Assembly: GCA_029946045.1 (NCBI GenBank)
Contig: JAQSDS010000117.1
Coordinates: 1 to 5,681, forward strand
Direction: 5' to 3'
DNA length: 5,681 nt
Source: Rhodoferax sp.
GTDB taxonomy: Bacteria > Pseudomonadota > Gammaproteobacteria > Burkholderiales > Burkholderiaceae_C
Part shown: positions 1 to 4,968 of the stretch, in pieces
How the letters are laid out: each line of letters opens with the position of its first letter
How positions within the stretch are numbered: the first letter of the stretch is position 1
Made by a program: the position numbers and the translations under genes
Notes under the pieces: generated by a model
Database searches by the model: none
Told to the model about the DNA's origin: nothing
What the model saw: the letters and a program-made list of their open reading frames with translations, nothing else

Positions 1-111
1 CGGCGCAAACGGCCTGAGAGCTTCAAGTCGCTCACCGACCGTTTTGGCAACCCGGCCTCCATCAGCACGGACAAAGTCTTTGGCAATGGCCAGGGCGGTG
101 GACGTGGCTGA
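1..111 (+). CDS. DUF3305-family protein, C-terminal fragment (5' end outside window)
   Basis: An open frame enters from the left edge and ends at TGA 109-111, giving the last 36 residues of a protein. The visible tail is basic at first (RRKRPESFKS), continues LTDRFGNPASISTDKVFGN, and ends in a glycine-rich stretch. From memory this resembles the C-terminus of DUF3305 proteins, which typically sit directly upstream of DUF3306 genes in formate-dehydrogenase-type clusters of Burkholderiales; the neighbour here is indeed DUF3306. The function of DUF3305 is unknown. The stop overlaps the likely GTG start of the next gene in the string GTGGCTGA, which suggests translational coupling. The identification rests on a short tail plus context, so it is moderate. 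The reading frame itself is supported by the tight junction. Confidence 0.6.
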   Translation, partial: RRKRPESFKSLTDRFGNPASISTDKVFGNGQGGGRG

Positions 112-733
112 CGGCTTTCTGGGCCGCTGGTCGCAGCGCAAACAGGCGCTGCGCGAGGGCAAGGTGGTGTTGGAGCCCGCTGCGCCCAAGCACAGCGAGC
201 CGGGCCCATCGGTCTCGCCTTCAGCGTCGGCAAGTGCACCGGCTGTTGCCGCCACCCAGCCGCCCGCGGCCGCTGAAAAAGCCCCAGCCCCGACGCTGGC
301 CGACGTGCAGGCCTTGCAAGCGGACAGCAGTTTTGCCCCTTTTGTCGCGCGTGATGTGGCCCCCGAGGTGCGCAACGCCGCCATGAAAAAGCTTTTTACC
401 GACCCCCACTACAAGGTGATGGACGGCCTGGACATCTACATCGACGACTACAGCGTGCCCAGTCCCCTGCCCGCAGCCATGCTGCGCCAGATGGTGAGCG
501 CCAAGTTTCTCAAGCTATTTGACGAAGAAGAGCCTGCGCTGGCAGATCAGGCGGCCGCTCCTGTCATTTCTGAACCCGCCGCGCCGGGATCGACTCCCAA
601 CCTGGACCCACCCCATGACCACTCTGATCTGCGACTGCAACCAGACTATGCCGCTCGACCCGCGGGCCCTGAGCGCGAGCCTGAACGAGCCGCTGACCCT
701 GCATTCCAGCCTGTGCCGCCGCCAGGCCGCTGA
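104..733 (+). CDS. DUF3306 domain-containing protein
   Basis: A 209-residue soluble protein of unknown function with no signal peptide or membrane segment. Seen in the sequence: the N-terminus ADGFLGRWSQRKQA (2-15), a low-complexity Ala/Pro/Ser linker (about 24-63), and a conserved core (about 64-140) containing FAPFVARDV, the motif KKLFTDPHYKVMDGLDIYID, and a helix ending in FLKLFDEEE. An acidic/proline-rich tail follows. The FLxRWSxRK start and the DPHxxVMDGLDxYIDDYS core are the marks by which I recognise DUF3306. GTG 104 is chosen because family members, as I recall them, begin close to the FLxRW motif; it overlaps the upstream TGA by 8 nt and has a GGCGGTGG stretch just upstream. ATG 86 (215 aa) and TTG 44 are in-frame alternatives. 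The last 39 codons overlap the next gene in another frame. Co-occurrence with TorD and polyferredoxin genes suggests a role in assembly of a Mo/W oxidoreductase, which is inference. Confidence 0.82.
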   Translation: MADGFLGRWSQRKQALREGKVVLEPAAPKHSEPGPSVSPSASASAPAVAATQPPAAAEKAPAPTLADVQALQADSSFAPFVARDVAPEVRNAAMKKLFTDPHYKVMDGLDIYIDDYSVPSPLPAAMLRQMVSAKFLKLFDEEEPALADQAAAPVISEPAAPGSTPNLDPPHDHSDLRLQPDYAARPAGPEREPERAADPAFQPVPPPGR

Positions 734-2717
734 GTTTCTCCAGGCTGCGGCCAAGGGCGATGAACTGGTCGTGGCCTGCACCCAGGAAAGTCGCCTTTTC
801 ACCGAGCTGGTCGAACAGGGTAAATTGAGCACCCCCATCAAGTTCGTCAACATCCGCGAAACCGGTGGCTGGAGCCGTGACGCGGCACACGCCAACCCCA
901 AAATTGCTGCCCTGCTGGCGGTCGCGCATTTGCCTGCGCCCGAGCCTGTGGCTACCGTCACGTACAAGAGTGCAGGGCGGGCCCTGGTGATGGGTGAACT
1001 GGGCGCGGCCGAGCAAGCGGCCGGCTGGCTGGGCGACGCGCTGGATGTGACACTGTTCACGCAAGGTGCCGGTGATTTGGGTGGAGCGCAAGAGCGGCGT
1101 TATCCGGTGCTCGGTGGCCAGATCCAGTCGCTCACGGGCTGGCTCGGCGCATTCGAGTTGAACTGGCAGCAAAACAACCCGATCGACCTCGACCTGTGCA
1201 CCCGCTGCAACGCCTGCCTGGCCGCCTGCCCCGAAGATGCCATTGGCCTGGATTATCAGATTGACCTGCAGGCCTGCGACGCCAATCGCGCCTGTGTCAA
1301 GGTGTGCAAGGTGGCCGGTGCCATCGACTTCAAGCGCACGCCGCAAAACCACGTCGACAGTTTTGACCTGGTGCTGGACCTGCGCGCAACGCCCGCATTC
1401 AGTCAGCACGCCAAGCCGCAGGGCTATTTGCACTGGGACGGACGCGACCTCAAAGCCTTGCTGGCCTGGCGCGAGCTGGTGGGTGAGTTTGAGAAGCCGA
1501 AGTTCTTCAACTACAAGCAAAAGCTCTGCGCCCACAGCCGCAACGACAAGCTGGGCTGCACGGCCTGCATCGACGTGTGTTCGGCCAGCGCCATCAGCAG
1601 CGATTACAAGCGTCAGCAAATCAAGGTCAACCCTAACCTGTGCGTGGGCTGCGGCACCTGCAGCACAGTGTGCCCGACCGGCGCCATGAGCTTTGCCTAC
1701 CCGCGCGCCAGTGACCAGGGGGTCAAGCTTAAAACACTGCTGTCGAGCTACCAGCGCAGCGGTGGCAAGGACGCCGCGCTGCTGCTGCACAGCCAGGGCA
1801 AGGGTGCGGGCTTGTTGGCTGACCTGGGCCGTGCAGCGCAACTCGAAAAAGGCCAAAAAGCCGGCACCCATGGTGTGCCGGCGCGGGTCTTGCCGGTGGC
1901 GCTGTGGCATACCGCGTCGACCGGACTGGAGCTCTGGCTGACCGCCGTGGCCTATGGCGCCAGCCAGGTCTGGCTGCTGCTGACCGACGAGGAAGCGCCG
2001 CAGTATGCCCAGGCGCTGCGCGAGCAGATGGCCGTGGCGCAAAGTATTTTGACCGGGCTGGGTTACGCCGGCGAACATGTCAAACTGCTGCAAGTGCGTG
2101 ATGCGCGCGACCTCGCTGCGCTTGACCGCGACTTGCAGGCCGCCCCTGCGCAGGCCCCGGCGCGCCACGCCGGTTTTGCCGTGCAAGCGGACAAGCGCGC
2201 CACGCTGGAACTGGCGCTGGACCACCTCATCAACCACGCGCCCAAGCCCAGCGTGGTTCCGATTCCCTTGCCCACCAGCGGTTCACCCTTGGGCGGCTTG
2301 GCCATCAACAAGGACAGCTGCACCTTGTGTCTGAGCTGCGTCAATGCCTGCCCGGCCAGTGCGCTGGCCGACAACGCCCAGGCACCACAATTACGCTTCA
2401 TTGAAAAAAATTGCGTGCAATGCGGCCTGTGCGTGACAACTTGTCCTGAAAAAGCCTTGTCGCTGGTGCCGCAGCTTAATTTGGCTCCACAGCGCAAGGA
2501 GCACGTCGTGCTCAACGAGATGCAGCCCTATGCTTGTGTGCGTTGTGGCAAACCTTTTGGCACCCTCAAGGCGATTGAGGGCATGTTGGGCAAGCTCTCC
2601 GGCCACAGCATGTTCCAGGGCGCGGCGCTGGAGCGCCTGAAAATGTGTGGTGACTGCCGCGTCATCGACATCTACTCGGCTGACAATGAAATCAAAATTT
2701 CGGATCTCAAATCATGA
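615..2717 (+). CDS. Polyferredoxin: multi-[4Fe-4S] protein of the formate dehydrogenase accessory cluster
   Basis: A 700-residue cytoplasmic iron-sulfur protein with 31 cysteines. Regions in order: an N-terminal part with ICDCNQTMPLD (C6, C8), C34 and C55; a CxxCxxCxxxCP motif (C195, C198, C201, C205) followed by an odd trio C221/C227/C231; a variant motif C-x9-CxxCxxxC (C305, C315, C318, C322) and a canonical one (C343, C346, C349, C353); a cysteine-free middle domain (about 361-560); two canonical motifs (C569-C579, C600-C610); and a C-terminal pair of CxxC motifs (C641/C644, C678/C681). ATG 615 is chosen because the CxCNxTMPLD N-terminus follows it at once, as in relatives I recall; TTG 519 opens the same frame but adds 32 residues translated from inside DUF3306. 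Only a weak GGA lies 8 nt upstream, so coupling to the upstream gene is likely. The stop overlaps the TorD start (ATGA). A role in electron transfer or cofactor/cluster delivery to a Mo/W dehydrogenase is inferred from neighbours, and its direct partner is unknown. Confidence 0.9.
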   Translation: MTTLICDCNQTMPLDPRALSASLNEPLTLHSSLCRRQAAEFLQAAAKGDELVVACTQESRLFTELVEQGKLSTPIKFVNIRETGGWSRDAAHANPKIAALLAVAHLPAPEPVATVTYKSAGRALVMGELGAAEQAAGWLGDALDVTLFTQGAGDLGGAQERRYPVLGGQIQSLTGWLGAFELNWQQNNPIDLDLCTRCNACLAACPEDAIGLDYQIDLQACDANRACVKVCKVAGAIDFKRTPQNHVDSFDLVLDLRATPAFSQHAKPQGYLHWDGRDLKALLAWRELVGEFEKPKFFNYKQKLCAHSRNDKLGCTACIDVCSASAISSDYKRQQIKVNPNLCVGCGTCSTVCPTGAMSFAYPRASDQGVKLKTLLSSYQRSGGKDAALLLHSQGKGAGLLADLGRAAQLEKGQKAGTHGVPARVLPVALWHTASTGLELWLTAVAYGASQVWLLLTDEEAPQYAQALREQMAVAQSILTGLGYAGEHVKLLQVRDARDLAALDRDLQAAPAQAPARHAGFAVQADKRATLELALDHLINHAPKPSVVPIPLPTSGSPLGGLAINKDSCTLCLSCVNACPASALADNAQAPQLRFIEKNCVQCGLCVTTCPEKALSLVPQLNLAPQRKEHVVLNEMQPYACVRCGKPFGTLKAIEGMLGKLSGHSMFQGAALERLKMCGDCRVIDIYSADNEIKISDLKS

Positions 2718-3337
2718 TGCCTTTGCCAGAAACTGTCTTGAGCAGCGCGCTCGACGAAGAAACCGCCCGTGGCGAGCTGTATGGTTTGCTGGCCCAGCTT
2801 TACTACGCGCCGCCCGCACCTGAACTGCTGGCCAAGCTGCGCTTGGCCGCCACCGAGGCCCCGGCCGCTGGCGGTTTTCTCGAGGAGCCCTGGCGCGCCC
2901 TGGTAGGGCTGGCGCGTGAGCTGCGTGACGACGACATTGCCGATGAATACAACGCCCTGTTTGGCGGCGTCGGCAAGCCCGAGGTCTACCTCTATGGATC
3001 CCACTACCTGAGCGGTTTCCTCAATGAAAAACCGCTGGCGCGATTGCGCACCGAATTAGCCAGCCTGGGTCTGGGGCGCGATGAGGCCATGTCCGACACG
3101 GAAGACCATGTGGCCTACCTGTGCGAGGTGATGCGTTACCTGATCGCTGGCGACGACGTGGCGGTGGCCAACCTGACACGTCAGCAAGCCTTTTTTGCTG
3201 CCCATGTGCAGCCTTGGGTGGGGCCGATGTGCGACGCCATCCAGCAGCACCCCAAAGCGCGCTTTTATACCTCGGTGGCCGAATTGACCCGCGCCTTTGT
3301 GTCGGTTGAGGCCCAAGGGTTTGACATGCTGGATTGA
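2714..3337 (+). CDS. TorD/DmsD-family molecular chaperone for a molybdoenzyme
   Basis: A 207-residue, mostly helical, cytoplasmic protein, close to the roughly 200-residue length usual for TorD-type chaperones. Family marks seen are EYNALFGG (78-85, the E-Y-x-x-L-F element), the following YLYGSHYLSG (92-101), and SDTEDHVAYLCEVMRYL (127-143), the D-H-x-x-x-E-x-M region characteristic of TorD/DmsD/NarJ-like proteins. Such chaperones bind the Tat signal or apo form of a Mo-bisPGD catalytic subunit until cofactor insertion is done. The start ATG overlaps the polyferredoxin TGA (ATGA), which points to coupling; a second in-frame ATG follows immediately, so the true start could be 3 nt later. In comparable clusters I recall the next genes being a small Tat-signal protein and formate dehydrogenase subunits; here an opposite-strand gene begins instead. 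The exact client cannot be told from the sequence, so no gene symbol is given. Confidence 0.87.
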   Translation: MMPLPETVLSSALDEETARGELYGLLAQLYYAPPAPELLAKLRLAATEAPAAGGFLEEPWRALVGLARELRDDDIADEYNALFGGVGKPEVYLYGSHYLSGFLNEKPLARLRTELASLGLGRDEAMSDTEDHVAYLCEVMRYLIAGDDVAVANLTRQQAFFAAHVQPWVGPMCDAIQQHPKARFYTSVAELTRAFVSVEAQGFDMLD

Positions 3338-3344
3338 CCGGGGC

Positions 3345-4622
3345 CTAGACCTTCTTTTGGTACATGACCACGGTGTCGCGCCCCTGGGCCTTGGCTGCAT
3401 ACATGGCTTGGTCGGCGTGTGTCAGCAAGCTATCCATGTCGTCGCCATGTTTAGGGAAATGAGACAGGCCGCAACTGGCTGATATCTGCAGTTGATGGCC
3501 GTCAATGAAGTAAGGTGCCCGCAGCGCGGCCCCGACTTTCTGAGCGACAAACATGGCGTCTTCCACGGCCCTGATTTTGGGCAGCAAAATCACGAATTCA
3601 TCCCCGCCAAGGCGGGCCACGGTATCCGAATCGCGAATGGCGCTCTGCAGGCGATGCGCTACCTCCTTGAGCAGCAAATCCCCGACGGCATGGCCATAAG
3701 TGTCATTCACCGGCTTGAAGGTGTCCAGATCCAGAAAAATCACACAGAGCAAGCCTTGCTCCCGCCGGGTAATCAGCAGCGCTTTTTTGATCAGTTCAAA
3801 GAGCAGGGCTCGGTTAGGCAGGCTGGTCAATGGATCGTGCAGCGCGTGGTACTGAATGCGCTCCTCGGCCTCAACGCGGTCCGTGATGTCACGCGACACC
3901 ATGACAAAGGTGGGGGCGTGCTGGCCAATGGTCTTTTGTTTCGCAATAGACAGCTCGAACCACCGGTTGATGCCATCGAAGTCAAGCTGCATCCGCTTGC
4001 CATACGAGGTCTCGGTTTGGTCGGCCTCGGCAATGGCGGCCATGCACACCGATGCCGCAGCAGGCGGCATCATTTCAGTGACGGTGCGCCCCATCAGGTG
4101 CTCACGCTCAGCCACTAGCAGCGCGTGCTGCCGGGTCCAAATGCCAAGGTGACTGCCTTGGCGGTCCACCTCAAACAAGAGGTCTGGAATGGCGTTGACC
4201 AAGGCATCCAGCCTGTTTCGTTCAATCACCAGTTCTTTGCGCAGGGTCTCACGATCGAGCAGATTGCGGATGCGTTGCAGGGTGACAGAAACCCTGAACG
4301 GCTTTTGAATGTAGTCCACCGCGCCGAGCGAAAAGCCCTGGGTTTCATGGGCCGGATCTGAATTACCGGTAACGAACATCAGGGGAATCGGCTGCAGCTG
4401 TGGCATCGCCTTGAGTCTGCGGCAAGTCTCAAAGCCATCCACGTCCGGCATCATCACGTCCAGCAAGATCAGGTCGGGCGGGGCCGCCAGGGCCAGCGCC
4501 AGTCCTTCCATGCCAGACGATGCCAGTTCGACCGTGAACTCCGAGCCGAACATCCTGGCAAACAACTGCTGATTCGACACAGCGTCGTCAATTACAAGTA
4601 TTTTTGGGCGTTGCGCAAGCAT
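3345..4622 (-). CDS. Response regulator diguanylate cyclase (receiver-PAS-GGDEF)
   Basis: A 425-residue cytoplasmic protein that would make cyclic di-GMP from two GTP. A receiver domain (about 7-120) shows the acidic pair D12/D13, phosphoacceptor D55 in LILLDVMMPDVDG, T85 and K107. A PAS-like domain (about 135-248) ends in the usual VSRDITDRVEAEERIQ linker. The GGDEF domain (about 258-422) begins HDPLTSLPNR and has metal-site D298 in FLDLDTFKPVND, the active-site signature RLGGDEF (337-343), and an I-site RDSD (330-333) exactly five residues before GGDEF. An active, product-inhibited cyclase switched by phosphorylation is therefore predicted. No EAL domain and no membrane segment were seen. 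ATG 4622 is supported by AGGA six nucleotides upstream. No partner histidine kinase lies in the window. The gene is convergent with the TorD gene, with 7 bp between stops, and is probably transcribed alone. Confidence 0.95.
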   Translation of the reverse strand: MLAQRPKILVIDDAVSNQQLFARMFGSEFTVELASSGMEGLALALAAPPDLILLDVMMPDVDGFETCRRLKAMPQLQPIPLMFVTGNSDPAHETQGFSLGAVDYIQKPFRVSVTLQRIRNLLDRETLRKELVIERNRLDALVNAIPDLLFEVDRQGSHLGIWTRQHALLVAEREHLMGRTVTEMMPPAAASVCMAAIAEADQTETSYGKRMQLDFDGINRWFELSIAKQKTIGQHAPTFVMVSRDITDRVEAEERIQYHALHDPLTSLPNRALLFELIKKALLITRREQGLLCVIFLDLDTFKPVNDTYGHAVGDLLLKEVAHRLQSAIRDSDTVARLGGDEFVILLPKIRAVEDAMFVAQKVGAALRAPYFIDGHQLQISASCGLSHFPKHGDDMDSLLTHADQAMYAAKAQGRDTVVMYQKKV

Positions 4623-4628
4623 GTTGTT

Positions 4629-4632
4629 TCCT
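4629..4632 (-). promoter_or_regulatory. Ribosome binding site of the diguanylate cyclase gene
   Basis: On the minus strand the sequence before the start codon reads AAGAAAGGAAACAAC then ATG. The AGGA core is six nucleotides from the ATG, which is good Shine-Dalgarno spacing, and it fixes the start at 4622. Confidence 0.75.
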
Positions 4633-4650
4633 TTCTTGCTGCGTAGCCGG

Positions 4651-4679
4651 ATTTTATCTTATTGATGATTTTTACTGAA
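4651..4679 (-). promoter_or_regulatory. Candidate sigma-70-like promoter of the diguanylate cyclase gene
   Basis: On the minus strand TTCAGT (4679-4674) and TAAAAT (4656-4651) are separated by 17 nt. TAAAAT matches the -10 consensus at five of six positions, but the -35 is weak, at three of six. The elements lie in a strikingly AT-rich stretch (about 4649-4690) within otherwise GC-rich DNA, some 30 nt upstream of the start codon. An alternative -35 is TTGTAA (4688-4683) with other -10 choices. This is consensus matching only. Confidence 0.3.
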
Positions 4680-4692
4680 TTTTTACAAATGT

Positions 4693-4735
4693 CGCATTGA
4701 TGCGTCCATTGGACGGATCACGCGCATCCATTGCG
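4693..4735. repeat. Cluster of three small palindromes with CATTG cores upstream of the cyclase gene
   Basis: Three adjoining dyads are visible: CGCAT-TG-ATGCG (4693-4704), CGTCCA-T-TGGACG (4703-4715) and the looser CGCA-N5-TGCG (4723-4735). Each contains CATTG (4695, 4707 and 4729). GCGTCCATTG (4702-4711) recurs as GCATCCATTG (4724-4733), 22 bp later, about two helical turns. The cluster sits just upstream of the cyclase promoter candidate, where operator or activator sites would be expected. The dyads are plainly present; any regulatory role is inference, and short dyads can arise by chance. Confidence 0.3.
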
Positions 4736-4958
4736 GCAACGCGAATGAGGGACCGTACTTGTACACCGCCAGCAGCGTGGTGAGTTTTTCACGCGAGAAC
4801 GGCGGCCCGGGTCGGTCGCATGATGGTGCGCCAGCCACAAAGCAAAGCCAGTGCCGGCGCCGGCTGAATGCGCTGCTCCCATACGGCGCCGATCTGCAGG
4901 CCATATCGCGTTAAAGTGCCGGCCTGTGCCCTTTTTGTGCTGGCAGGCTTTTCTTATT

Positions 4959-4962
4959 GGAG
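4959..4962 (+). promoter_or_regulatory. Ribosome binding site of aroD
   Basis: TTGGAGTTAACG directly precedes ATG 4969. The GGAG core lies six nucleotides from the start codon, a strong Shine-Dalgarno match that supports this start over later in-frame ATGs. Confidence 0.75.
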
Positions 4963-4968
4963 TTAACG

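Larger units (their letters stand above)
4623..4968. other. Divergent intergenic region between the cyclase gene and aroD
   Basis: A stretch of 346 bp with no gene I can support. From left to right it holds the cyclase ribosome binding site, an AT-rich promoter zone, the CATTG palindrome cluster, about 150 bp of GC-rich sequence including the perfect 12-bp palindrome GCCGGCGCCGGC (4853-4864), and the aroD leader. A 73-codon minus-strand frame (4683-4904) crosses it; its C-terminal half looks more protein-like than its N-terminal half, but I see no ribosome binding site and no family. In the aroD leader GCCTG (4922-4926) and CAGGC (4944-4948) could pair ahead of a T-rich run, too weakly to call a terminator. 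I could not pick out a convincing aroD promoter. Confidence 0.6.

Noticed and set aside
519..614. TTG 519 as start of the polyferredoxin
   Set aside because: The extra 32 residues come from sequence that encodes DUF3306 in another frame and look unlike a protein N-terminus; the family-like start ICDCNQTMPLD follows ATG 615.
1237..1941. Two plus-strand frames (1237-1689 and 1693-1941) within the polyferredoxin gene
   Set aside because: They are out-of-frame readings rich in Arg, Ala, Ser and Pro, typical of shadow frames, with no motifs.
564..2237. A 557-codon minus-strand open frame opposite the polyferredoxin gene
   Set aside because: It is the shadow of a GC-rich gene whose codon usage leaves few stops on the opposite strand. 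Its translation has no family motifs, whereas the plus strand has many intact ferredoxin motifs.
3338..3344. Terminator between the convergent TorD and cyclase genes
   Set aside because: The gap is 7 bp and no GC-rich hairpin with a T run was found in or around it.
3492..4118. A 208-codon plus-strand open frame inside the cyclase gene
   Set aside because: It lies opposite the PAS and GGDEF coding sequence, whose motifs are intact, and has no recognisable domain or ribosome binding site.
4853..4864. Perfect 12-bp palindrome GCCGGCGCCGGC
   Set aside because: It is built of GCCGGC and GGCGCC words that are frequent in GC-rich genomes and is not aligned with any promoter I can see.
4922..4955. 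Hairpin-plus-T-run attenuator in the aroD leader
   Set aside because: The pairing GCCTG/CAGGC is only 5 bp with a 17-nt loop and a broken T run, too weak to distinguish from chance.
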